Assembly: GCA_031265025.1 (NCBI GenBank)
Contig: JAISDF010000037.1
Coordinates: forward strand, 1 to 10,428
Direction: 5' to 3'
Origin: Spirochaetaceae bacterium
Lineage (GTDB): Bacteria; Spirochaetota; Spirochaetia; Treponematales; Breznakiellaceae
Length of the DNA stretch: 10,428 nt
Shown here: positions 1 through 6,659 of the stretch, in pieces
How positions within the stretch are numbered: position 1 is the first letter of the stretch
Layout of the letters: every line of letters starts with the position of its first letter
Notes under the pieces: model-generated
Seen by the model: the letters and a program-made list of their open reading frames with translations, nothing else
Database searches by the model: none
What the model was told of the DNA's origin: nothing
Program-made: the position numbers and the translations under genes

Positions 1-493
1 TTCCGTTATAGAAATCATTAAGTAATCTGCACACTTTTTTAAAAGAGTCGGGCAAGAGGAGGGTCAAGACGCGGTAATAGGACAAATTGGCATCTTTGTC
101 TTTATGTTCAAGACATTTGAGGGCAAAATCAGGACGGCTATGAATAAGGCGGCGGAGAAGTTCGGTGGAAAATTCAATCACCCGCGTGTCTTCTATGGCC
201 CGCAGGTAGATATTTTCAGAATAGGTGAGACATGCAGGCTCCGTGTAATTGAGCGGAACAATGGACCCTTTGGGTTTTTGAAAAAGCATATGATTGGCGC
301 CTTCTTCATCCGGATAAACCGCTTCCACAAAACCCCGGACGATGTAGTACTGCCATTTACCGTAGTTTGCCTCGTCGTTGAGAAAACTATCCTTTTTATA
401 ATTCCTTTGAATAAAGCCAGGCCCGGTGAATAAACTTTCAAAACCGCGGAAATCATCAATAAAGGAATCCAGAACCGGCGCTCCAGTTTTCAC
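1..493 (-). CDS. Crp/Fnr-family transcriptional regulator, N-terminal sensor part (3' end outside window)
   Basis: A leftward frame with 164 codons inside the window, read from the complement and open to the left edge. It is the cyclic-nucleotide-binding-like sensor domain of a Crp/Fnr regulator. Residues 46-66 (GKWQYYIVRGFVEAVYPDEEG) match the beta-roll signature 'YYIvkG.v......eeG', and residues 97-120 (LRAIEDTRVIEFSTELLRRL) resemble the end of the roll leading into the C-helix. The phosphate-binding cassette of true cAMP-binding proteins (GE.......RSA) is absent; KGSIVPLNYTEP stands there, so the ligand is probably not cAMP. No Fnr-type cysteine cluster is seen. The DNA-binding helix-turn-helix would lie beyond the edge. 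The start is taken as GTG at 493, because a TAA lies two codons upstream in frame; the Shine-Dalgarno sequence is weak. Its GC content (~44%) is well below that of its neighbours, which may mean transfer. Family call is firm, function unknown. Confidence 0.8.
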   Translation of the reverse strand, partial: MKTGAPVLDSFIDDFRGFESLFTGPGFIQRNYKKDSFLNDEANYGKWQYYIVRGFVEAVYPDEEGANHMLFQKPKGSIVPLNYTEPACLTYSENIYLRAIEDTRVIEFSTELLRRLIHSRPDFALKCLEHKDKDANLSYYRVLTLLLPDSFKKVCRLLNDFYNG

Positions 494-568
494 GCTTTAA
501 TCATCGGCGGAGCGCGGGGGAAATGTAAATGCCTATGCACAAACCCTAACACACAAAACACGAAAATT

Positions 569-618
569 TTTGTCTAAAAACGCTAATTTGTCCAAAAACC
601 CTTGTCTTTGCCAAAAGG
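569..618. promoter_or_regulatory. three similar TTTG-CAAA elements, candidate operator array
   Basis: Two 12-base copies, TTTGTCTAAAAA (569-580) and TTTGTCCAAAAA (587-598), differ at one position and start 18 bases apart. A third, degenerate copy, TTTGCCAAAAGG, lies at 607-618. Copies two and three contain the inverted arms TTTG/CAAA. They sit between the divergent Crp-like gene and the lipoprotein gene, and the third falls in the spacer of the predicted lipoprotein promoter. Binding by the neighbouring Crp-like protein is an inference; the sequence does not match the classical TGTGA-N6-TCACA or TTGAT-N4-ATCAA sites. Confidence 0.35.
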
Positions 619-631
619 CCGCCGCTATATT
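602..631 (+). promoter_or_regulatory. putative sigma-70 promoter of the lipoprotein gene
   Basis: TTGTCT (602-607) is separated by 18 bases from TATATT (626-631). These match the -35 and -10 consensus at 4 and 5 of 6 positions. Transcription would begin near 638, right at the ATG at 639. That start would then be leaderless, or translation begins further in at GTG 654 or ATG 711. Confidence 0.4.
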
Positions 632-638
632 AGGGTAC

Positions 639-1493
639 ATGAACACCATTTTTGTGAACAGTACCAAAAGCGCTGCCCGGCCCGGATGCCGGCGGCGCAT
701 CGGGTCCCGAATGGGCCTCCTGTCAGGGTTAGCGTGCTGCGCAACCCTTTTTCTTCTTTTTTCCTGCGCGGGAGGCCAAAGCCATTCCGACGGGGATAAG
801 CTGATCAGTCCTTTCACCTACGAGGATGTAAAGACCCCGGCCGGTTCCGGCAGTCCCGGCACAGCCTTCAGCTTCACCCTTCTTGAATTTGATTCGTCCT
901 GGCCTCTTAAAGCCCTGGTCGAAGAAGCGCTTTATATGGGGAACGATCCCATAATATACGCGGACAAAACAGCCGAGGCCTTTGCCACGCGGCTGCGCGA
1001 CGAAGCGCCTGAGCAGGGAGGGGAGACAAACAGAGCGGGCGAGGCAAGTACCGGCTGGGAATACCTGGAAGAGTTCAGCGTAAAAGACCGGAGCCCCGAG
1101 TATCTGAGCATAGTGCGGGAACGCTACTACTATACCGGCGGCGCCCACGGCAACAGCGAAATCCAGTATTTTGTCTTTGACATCCGGGAAGGAAAGTATC
1201 TTGTCCTTGAGGACCTTATTCAGGAAGAAAAGAAAGGCGAGCTTACGGCCCTTGTAAACGAAGCGCTCAGAGCCGCCTACGGTCTTGGTCCTTCAACTTC
1301 CCTTACCAAGGCGAACTTTTTCAACGACGACGCTTCTCTTTCCGGGGACTTTTACCTGAGCGGCGGGAAGCTGATATTCCAGTGGGATACCTACGAGATA
1401 ACTCCCTACGTGATGGGTTCCATTGAAGCCAAACTGTCAGGGAAAGCGCTGCGGGGCCTTCTGACACCGAGGGGCGGGCGGCTTCTTCGCTAG
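639..1493 (+). CDS. DUF3298/RsiV-like lipoprotein
   Basis: A predicted lipoprotein of 284 residues. The basic stretch CRRRIGSR (17-24) is followed by a hydrophobic segment (26-42) ending in a lipobox-like LFSC, with Cys43 as the likely lipidated residue. Residues 44-75 are a polar, Gly/Ser-rich linker. The C-terminal half has the hallmark of the DUF3298/DUF4163 (RsiV-like) family: YYYTGGAHGN at 163-172, then an 'FVFDIREGKYLVLEDLI' segment at 178-194, and a closing aromatic segment 'FQWDTYEITPYVMG' at 247-260. In Bacillus RsiV this domain recognises lysozyme and sits on an anti-sigma factor; here there is no cytoplasmic anti-sigma part, so only the extracytoplasmic domain is shared. The start is uncertain: ATG 639 supplies the positive n-region, while ATG 711 would begin just before the hydrophobic segment without any charge, and the frame is open upstream to a TTG at 570. 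It ends 4 bases from the stop of the convergent ligase gene. Confidence 0.75.
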   Translation: MNTIFVNSTKSAARPGCRRRIGSRMGLLSGLACCATLFLLFSCAGGQSHSDGDKLISPFTYEDVKTPAGSGSPGTAFSFTLLEFDSSWPLKALVEEALYMGNDPIIYADKTAEAFATRLRDEAPEQGGETNRAGEASTGWEYLEEFSVKDRSPEYLSIVRERYYYTGGAHGNSEIQYFVFDIREGKYLVLEDLIQEEKKGELTALVNEALRAAYGLGPSTSLTKANFFNDDASLSGDFYLSGGKLIFQWDTYEITPYVMGSIEAKLSGKALRGLLTPRGGRLLR

Positions 1494-1497
1494 GCCC

Positions 1498-3279
1498 CTA
1501 TTCGCCCCTGTCCCCTTCCCGTATCTCAAGGCGGCGTATCTTTCCGCTGATGGTTTTGGGGAGTTCGTCTACAAATTCCACGATACGTGGATATTTGTAG
1601 GCGGCGGTGGTTTTTTTGACATGGTCCTGGAGTTCTTTTTTCAGTTCATCCGAAGCGGTCCAGCCCTTTGCCAGTATGACGGTGGCCTTGACCACCGTGC
1701 CCCTGTCCGGATCAGGCGCCCCGGTAACGGCACATTCGAGCACCGCGGGGTGTTCCAGCAGGGCGCTTTCAACCTCAAAGGGGCCTATGCGGTACCCTGA
1801 ACTTTTTATCACGTCATCGGAACGGCCCACAAACCAGTAATAGCCGTCCTCGTCCCGCCAGGCCATGTCTCCGGTATAGTAAATATCGTCATGCCATACC
1901 GACCTGGTAAGTTTTTCGTCCCGGTAATAACCGCCGAAAAGACCCAGGGGTCCGCCGCCGCCGGTTCGTACCACAAGCTGGCCTTCCTCGCCCATGTCGC
2001 AGGATGTCCCGTCGTCGCGTATGAGGTCAATGTCATAACCCGGAGAGGGCAGGCCCATGGAGCCGGGTTTGTTCTTCATCCACGGATAGGTGGCAAGGGT
2101 CAGGGTAAGTTCGGTCTGGCCGTAGCCTTCCCGGAGTTTTTTCCCCGTGGCGGCCAGGAACTGATCGTAGATTTCGGGATTGAGGGGCTCTCCGGCGACA
2201 CAGCAGGACTCAAGGGCCGACAAGTCGTATGCCCCAAGTTCTTCCTTTATGAAGAAGCGGTAAATGGTCGGCGGGGCGCAGAATGAAGTAACCCGGTGCC
2301 TGCTGATAACAGAGAGCATCGCGGCCGGATCAAAGCGGTCGTAGTCATATACAAATACCGCCGCGCCGCATATCCACTGTCCGTAAATTTTTCCCCAGGC
2401 GGCCTTTGCCCAGCCGGTGTCGGCCACGGTAAGATGAAGTCCGCCGTCTTTTACGAGCTGCCAGTATTTGGCTGTCAGTATATGCCCCAGGGGATAGACA
2501 TAGTTATGGCGCACCATTTTCGGCATGCCGGTGGTTCCCGATGTAAAATAGAGCAGCATGATGTCGTCATTGGCGTTGCGTTCCGGGGGCCGGCTAAAAT
2601 TTTCAGAAGCCTCAGCCATGCGGGCGTTAAAGTCGGTCCAGGGAACAAGGTCTCCAAAGACACCCTCCGGGGAATGGCCCGGGTCCCCGCCGTTCCGCCG
2701 CCTGAAAATTTCTTCGGCCCCGGACGCGGGGTCGGAATCGGCCGGTGTATGGACAGAACGGACAAAGGCCTTGTACGCGAGGGTGCTTGTTCCGGAGGCG
2801 CGGGAATCCCGTTCCAGCTTTGCCTCCGCCTCGTCAACCCGGCACATGAGTTCGGCGTCATCCACGCAGATGATGCCCGTAATGTCCGCCGACGCGCAGC
2901 GGTATATGATGTCCTTGACGGTAAGGAGATGCGTGGCGGGTATGCCGATGGCCCCTATCTTGTGAAGGGCAAGCAGCACCGGCCAGTATTCATGACGCCG
3001 CTTGAGAATCACCATGACAGGGTCGCCTTTTTTTACGCCGCCTTTGACAAGAACATTGGCGGCCTTGTCGGAGAGGCGCTTCATATCGGCAAAGGTAAAT
3101 TCGGCCCCGGCGCCGGCTTCGTCGCACCAAACCAGGGCCCGTTCCCCTCCCCGCTCCGAGGCAAGCCGGTCAAGGACATCATAGGCAAAATTGAAATGAT
3201 CAGGAACCTTTACCGAAAAATTGGCAAAGAAATCCTCATAGGAATCAAACTGATCACGGGACAGAAAACGTTCAAGCAT
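1498..3279 (-). CDS. AMP-forming acyl-CoA synthetase (acetyl/medium-chain type ligase)
   Basis: An ANL-superfamily adenylate-forming ligase of 593 residues that would activate a carboxylic acid with ATP and load it onto CoA. All core motifs are visible: P-loop A3 LLYFTSGTTGMPKM (242-255), A5 REGYGQTE (383-390), A7 YYTGD (467-471), the hinge and A8 GRSDDVIKSSGYRIGPFE (485-502), and A10 PKTISGK with catalytic Lys580. The N-terminus (MLERFLSRDQFDSYEDFF) and the segment HLTVADTGWAKAAWGKIYGQ (282-301) place it in the group annotated as acyl-CoA or acetyl-CoA synthetase in anaerobes; the exact substrate cannot be read from the sequence. Residues ~155-212 form a low-complexity insertion rich in Ser, Gly, Asp and Arg that makes it some 40 residues longer than I expect for the group. 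ATG 3279 has a GAGG Shine-Dalgarno sequence that overlaps the stop region of the upstream XRE-cupin gene (7-base gap). It is the last gene of the leftward operon. Confidence 0.9.
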   Translation of the reverse strand: MLERFLSRDQFDSYEDFFANFSVKVPDHFNFAYDVLDRLASERGGERALVWCDEAGAGAEFTFADMKRLSDKAANVLVKGGVKKGDPVMVILKRRHEYWPVLLALHKIGAIGIPATHLLTVKDIIYRCASADITGIICVDDAELMCRVDEAEAKLERDSRASGTSTLAYKAFVRSVHTPADSDPASGAEEIFRRRNGGDPGHSPEGVFGDLVPWTDFNARMAEASENFSRPPERNANDDIMLLYFTSGTTGMPKMVRHNYVYPLGHILTAKYWQLVKDGGLHLTVADTGWAKAAWGKIYGQWICGAAVFVYDYDRFDPAAMLSVISRHRVTSFCAPPTIYRFFIKEELGAYDLSALESCCVAGEPLNPEIYDQFLAATGKKLREGYGQTELTLTLATYPWMKNKPGSMGLPSPGYDIDLIRDDGTSCDMGEEGQLVVRTGGGGPLGLFGGYYRDEKLTRSVWHDDIYYTGDMAWRDEDGYYWFVGRSDDVIKSSGYRIGPFEVESALLEHPAVLECAVTGAPDPDRGTVVKATVILAKGWTASDELKKELQDHVKKTTAAYKYPRIVEFVDELPKTISGKIRRLEIREGDRGE

Positions 3280-3286
3280 GGATGCC

Positions 3287-3841
3287 TCACAATACCAGGG
3301 CGAGGAAAAGGGCCCGCCTGCCGCCGAGGCACTTCATGCCATGGGGCTCATTGGAATCATAATAAATAGAATCGCCGGGACCCAGTTCGGTCTCCCGGCC
3401 TCCTACCGAAATTAAAAGCCTTCCCTCAAGGACATAGTTAAATTCCTGTCCCGGATGGGTATTGAGGCTTATGGGTTTATGCTCGGTGTCGGCCTTGGCC
3501 TCCACAAGAAAGGGCTCGCCCTTTTTCCCGTGGAAATTCGAAGCCAGGTTCCAGTAGGTATACATGGGCCGCCGGCTTACCTCGGGGGCATGGCCTGAGC
3601 GGGTAACGCAGAAGGACCTGAGCTTGGGGGTATTGCCGGTTATAAGTTCCGCGAGGTCAACCTTAAAGCGGGCGGCTATTTCTACCAGGGCGCCTATGGG
3701 GAATTCCGCCTTCCCTTCTTCCCAGCTTTTGTACTCGCCGGAGCTGAAGCCCAGTTCGCCGGCCAGGGTATCGGCCGAAATCCCGGCTATTTCCCGCAGC
3801 ACCTTTACCCGTTCTATAATATCCTGTACTTCGCCGCTCAT
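3287..3841 (-). CDS. XRE-family regulator with C-terminal cupin domain
   Basis: A 184-residue two-domain regulator. Residues ~7-68 form an XRE/Cro-type helix-turn-helix (RVKVLREIAGISADTLAGEL, then a second helix GEYKSWEEGKAEFPIGALVEI). Residues ~108-184 form a cupin_2 barrel with motif 1 around HPGQEFNYVLEG (129-140) and motif 2 around PGDSIYYDSNEPHGM (155-169). His129, Glu133 and His167 could form a partial metal site. Such proteins usually sense a small molecule through the cupin and control an adjacent metabolic gene. Here the gene starts inside the rpiA stop (ATGA overlap at 3838-3841) and is followed 7 bases later by the acyl-CoA ligase. The HTH-cupin plus AMP-ligase pair is, from memory, a recurrent arrangement in anaerobic bacteria. 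Control of the ligase, and sensing of an acid, acyl-CoA or acyl-adenylate, is inference. Confidence 0.88.
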   Translation of the reverse strand: MSGEVQDIIERVKVLREIAGISADTLAGELGFSSGEYKSWEEGKAEFPIGALVEIAARFKVDLAELITGNTPKLRSFCVTRSGHAPEVSRRPMYTYWNLASNFHGKKGEPFLVEAKADTEHKPISLNTHPGQEFNYVLEGRLLISVGGRETELGPGDSIYYDSNEPHGMKCLGGRRALFLALVL

Positions 3842-4539
3842 TGTTTTACTTCCACTGTTCCGTCGGAATGGCCCACAAAGACCACCGGCCTGATACGGGT
3901 AAAAAGCCCGTTTTCCACCACGCCGGGTATGCGGTTACATTCGGTTTCAAGCTCTTCGCTGTTTACCGGATTCTTGAAGCTAATATCCAGAAGTATATTG
4001 CCGTGTTCGGTTATCACGGGGCCTGCCTTGCGCAGCGCCTCGCGGAGCATTACCTCGGCGCCCATTTTTTCCAGGGTTAGGGTAACGGTCCTCCTTGCCT
4101 CGGGTATGACCTCAAGGGGAACGGGAAATGTAAGGCCGAGATTTTCAACAACCTTGCTTTCGTCAACCACGACGCAGAAGGAGGCCGAGGCATAGGCGGT
4201 GATTTTCTCGATCAGGAGGGCGCCGCCGCCGCCCTTGGTACACCAGTGCCTCTTGTCAACCTCGTCGGCGCCGTCTATGGTAAGATCAAGACGCCCGCCT
4301 ATTTCCCCCGAATTGAGGGTGTAAAGAGGTATGCCCCACTTTTCACATTCGATGCTGGTTTGCAGGCTCGTGGAGACAGCCTTGATGTCCGCAAGCTTTC
4401 CTTCCTTGAGGAGCAGCCCCACATGGCGTACCGCCGGAAGGGCGGTGGAACCTGTACCGAGACCGAGCTTCATGCCGCTTTTGACAAGTTTTTCAACGGC
4501 GTTTCTGCCTACAAGGGCTTTAATTTCGTTCTGGTTCAT
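3838..4539 (-). CDS. rpiA: ribose-5-phosphate isomerase A
   Basis: Interconverts ribose 5-phosphate and ribulose 5-phosphate in the cytoplasmic pentose phosphate pathway. The 233-residue protein carries the RpiA signatures in order: phosphate-binding LGLGTGSTA (25-33), STSLQTS (56-62), DLTIDGADEVD (85-95) with Asp89 and Asp92, and KGGGGALLIEKI (102-113) with the expected catalytic Glu111, then VVDESKVVENLG (124-135) and FPVPLEVIP (138-146). The C-terminal GVVENGLF (206-213) is also typical. The frame is open up to a TTG at 4566, but ATG 4539 gives the usual RpiA N-terminus (MNQNEIKALVGRNAVEKLVKSG) and is preferred although no strong Shine-Dalgarno sequence precedes it. It begins 38 bases after the aroDE stop and overlaps the XRE-cupin start by an ATGA, so the two are probably translationally coupled. 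Confidence 0.95.
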   Translation of the reverse strand: MNQNEIKALVGRNAVEKLVKSGMKLGLGTGSTALPAVRHVGLLLKEGKLADIKAVSTSLQTSIECEKWGIPLYTLNSGEIGGRLDLTIDGADEVDKRHWCTKGGGGALLIEKITAYASASFCVVVDESKVVENLGLTFPVPLEVIPEARRTVTLTLEKMGAEVMLREALRKAGPVITEHGNILLDISFKNPVNSEELETECNRIPGVVENGLFTRIRPVVFVGHSDGTVEVKQ

Positions 4540-4577
4540 GGGCTTACTATAGACCCATCGGGTCAACCTGGCAAGCG

Positions 4578-6080
4578 CTACAGGCCGAGTTTCGCTATAA
4601 TCTCCGAATCAAGATCATGGCCCATAAAAAGATTGTACTGGTACTTGGCCTGTTGAATCAGCATATCGCCGCCGTTGATGACCCGGCATCCGGCCTGGGC
4701 CGCCCTGGAAAGAAAGCGGGTACGCTCCGGTTTATAGATAAGATCCATCACCGCTTCCCTGCCGGTAAAATTGTACAGTTCGCCGGGATCGACGCCGGGC
4801 TCAGGCTCCATACCGGCGCTGGTGGTATTGATGATGATGTGGGAATAGCGTTCCATCATGGCTATGCCCTGGTTGTCAAAGCCGCCCCAGGCAAAACCGT
4901 ACTGCCGGGCAAGTTCCCTGGCCTTGAACACCGTGCGGTTCACTATCAGGGCATGAGCCTTAAGCCGGTGGACTTCCGAGGCTACCGACCTGGCGGCCCC
5001 TCCGGCGCCCAGTATGGTAAGGCGCCGCCCGGAAAGATTTTTACGGTCAAGAAAACGGAGCAGCGAATCGGAGAAAGCCCTGGCATCGGTGTTGTAGCCG
5101 GTCCAGCCCGAAGGAGTGCGGAGTATGGTATTGCAGGCCCCTATATGATCCACCTGCCGGGATTTTGAAATCAGGTGGGAGACTATTTCCTCTTTGTGGG
5201 GAACCGTTATCGACGCCCCTTCAAGTTTTATCTCCTCGGCGAGGCGCAGGAAGGACACAAGGCTGTCGGAAGGAAAGGGGACATACACCGCGTCTATATT
5301 GTTCTGGGTAAACATGGGATTGAAAAAGGCGGGGCTTCCGCTAAGGTGCAACGGATAGCCGGTGATTCCGAATATCCTGGTGTTCTCTCCTATGCGGTGA
5401 AAACGGTACAGTTCATCAAGCTCCCGGGGGTCAAGCTGTCCCGGCGAGCTGTATTCCGCGTCTTCCTCGTCTTTGATTCCCGCGTAGCTCAGGTAGGAAC
5501 CGAGCAGGGAGGCGAGAATACGGGTGTTGGTTCCCAAATGGCCCATGCAGAGTAGTATCCTGTCCATGTCCCCGGCTTCCCTGGCCGCCTGGTACACGCC
5601 GATTAAGTCGGCGGTACTCCGGGGCATGATGGCAAGTTTGGCTATTTCGTCCCCGACCCTTCTGAGTTCAGAGAGCTTTGCCGTGATGTCCCCGCCTTCA
5701 AAATTATGACAGGACCTGATGATACGGGTGCCGAAGGTCCTGGCGGCTTCCTCAAGGCTCGGCACATCAAGGTCTTCCTCAAGGTCCACATAGGCAAAAT
5801 TCTTGCGCCTGTCGGCTTCGGCAAAGGCCAGCCCCTGGGACAGGAGCGTGATGCGGGAACCCTCGCCGCCGGAAAAGCGGCCGCCGTCTATGCTCCGCCT
5901 GATGGTAAGTATTACCGGAACGCCGGCCATTTCGGGAAAACGGCGTATGGAAAAACGCTCGTCAGGGTCAAGGCAGTCAACCCTGAGTTCGGCGAGGTCC
6001 GTATACTTCCGGTACTTGTTGAGGAATTCCAGATTCCTGGCAAGGGTTTTTCCTGTCAGGCAAAGGCATATTCTGGACAT
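4578..6080 (-). CDS. aroDE: bifunctional 3-dehydroquinate dehydratase (type I) / shikimate dehydrogenase
   Basis: A 500-residue fusion catalysing two consecutive shikimate-pathway steps, 3-dehydroquinate to 3-dehydroshikimate to shikimate. The AroD half (1 to ~215) is a type I dehydratase: ELRVDCL (31-37), VILTIRR (56-62), GGRF (66-69), His125 in RSCHNFEGGD and the Schiff-base Lys148 in AKLAIMPRS. The AroE half (~235-500) has the substrate Ser pair in LSGSP (246-250), catalytic Lys296 in TVPHKEE, NTD with Asp332 (330-332), a GAGGAARS nucleotide loop (358-365), NRT (381-383) typical for NADP, and NGGDMLIQQAKYQYNLF (469-485). The usual HSxSP...HN motif of AroE reads LSGSP...FN here. The same fusion occurs in plants and in some bacteria such as chlamydiae; in spirochaetes it is expected from memory. 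ATG 6080 has an AGGAG Shine-Dalgarno (6086-6090). It follows a 60-base gap after the exported-protein gene. Confidence 0.95.
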   Translation of the reverse strand: MSRICLCLTGKTLARNLEFLNKYRKYTDLAELRVDCLDPDERFSIRRFPEMAGVPVILTIRRSIDGGRFSGGEGSRITLLSQGLAFAEADRRKNFAYVDLEEDLDVPSLEEAARTFGTRIIRSCHNFEGGDITAKLSELRRVGDEIAKLAIMPRSTADLIGVYQAAREAGDMDRILLCMGHLGTNTRILASLLGSYLSYAGIKDEEDAEYSSPGQLDPRELDELYRFHRIGENTRIFGITGYPLHLSGSPAFFNPMFTQNNIDAVYVPFPSDSLVSFLRLAEEIKLEGASITVPHKEEIVSHLISKSRQVDHIGACNTILRTPSGWTGYNTDARAFSDSLLRFLDRKNLSGRRLTILGAGGAARSVASEVHRLKAHALIVNRTVFKARELARQYGFAWGGFDNQGIAMMERYSHIIINTTSAGMEPEPGVDPGELYNFTGREAVMDLIYKPERTRFLSRAAQAGCRVINGGDMLIQQAKYQYNLFMGHDLDSEIIAKLGL

Positions 6081-6140
6081 GGGATCTCCTGTCTTTACAC
6101 TCCTGAACGCCGCTCCCGCCCGGTCCGGCCTCGCCGGGGC

Positions 6141-6659
6141 CTAAAAATCAGACCGGTATATATAGAGCGCCGATACCGCGTCAGGCCCCGCGATGCCCCT
6201 CTTAAAATGCACCCTCAGCGCAAGGGGCCAGGGCCGGTTCGACATAGCATATACAAGGGCGTATTCCCCTTCCCGCACGGGGATTTCGGTAAAGACCGGA
6301 CCCAGCGCGGCTTCCACCCGCTCCCGTGTATCGCCTGTTGTTACGCGATAGGCCGCCAGCGGGCTCACCTGCCATACCCTGTCCTTAAAGAGATAGACAT
6401 CAAGTGAAGGATACACAAAGACCACATCGTCCTGCCATAGCTCAAGCCCCCTGACCGGATACACCGATTGGGGAGGCCCCGCCAGGGAGAGCAGTTCCTC
6501 CAGGGTCGCTCCTATGAGGCTCTCGGGACCGGAAATATCAGGCGTTCCCCCCGGAGAATTTCCCGGCTGAATCTGGGCCGCCAGACAGAGAGGCAGAAGC
6601 AGTAAAAAAAAGAAAACGGCGGCCCCGGACAGCGCGCCCTTTCGTGAAACGCCGCTCAC
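6141..6659 (-). CDS. small exported protein of unknown function
   Basis: A 172-residue protein I do not recognise. Residues 1-28 look like a Sec signal peptide: Arg6-Lys7, a hydrophobic core AAVFFFLLLLPLCLA (13-27) and a likely cleavage near LAAQ (26-29). A Gly/Pro-rich linker follows (30-46). The mature part shows two loosely similar segments: IGATLEELLSLAGPP (49-63), ending in strands through VWQVSP (95-100), and TGDTRERVEAALGPV (108-122), ending in strands through ALYIYRSD (164-171). The helix-then-'lG.P' pattern recalls BamE/SmpA-like small domains, but the similarity is weak and no lipobox is present. It starts with GTG 6659 inside the stop of the PASTA gene (GTGA overlap), so the two are probably made together and may work together at the envelope. 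That link is inference from arrangement. Confidence 0.75.
   Translation of the reverse strand: MSGVSRKGALSGAAVFFFLLLLPLCLAAQIQPGNSPGGTPDISGPESLIGATLEELLSLAGPPQSVYPVRGLELWQDDVVFVYPSLDVYLFKDRVWQVSPLAAYRVTTGDTRERVEAALGPVFTEIPVREGEYALVYAMSNRPWPLALRVHFKRGIAGPDAVSALYIYRSDF

Noticed and set aside
104..433. A rightward 109-codon frame at the left edge.
   Set aside because: The complement in another frame reads as a Crp/Fnr sensor domain, so this is its shadow.
2296..3369. A long antisense open frame (357 codons) across the ligase gene.
   Set aside because: It overlaps a ligase with all family motifs, and its translation shows no recognisable domain; GC-rich genes often leave such open shadows.
4540..4566. 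A TTG start for rpiA at 4566.
   Set aside because: The added nine residues do not fit the RpiA N-terminus, and ATG 4539 does.
6125..6137. A short inverted repeat CCGGC-CTC-GCCGG between aroDE and the exported-protein gene, a possible terminator.
   Set aside because: The stem has only 5 pairs and no T-run follows on the leftward strand; it may be chance in GC-rich DNA.
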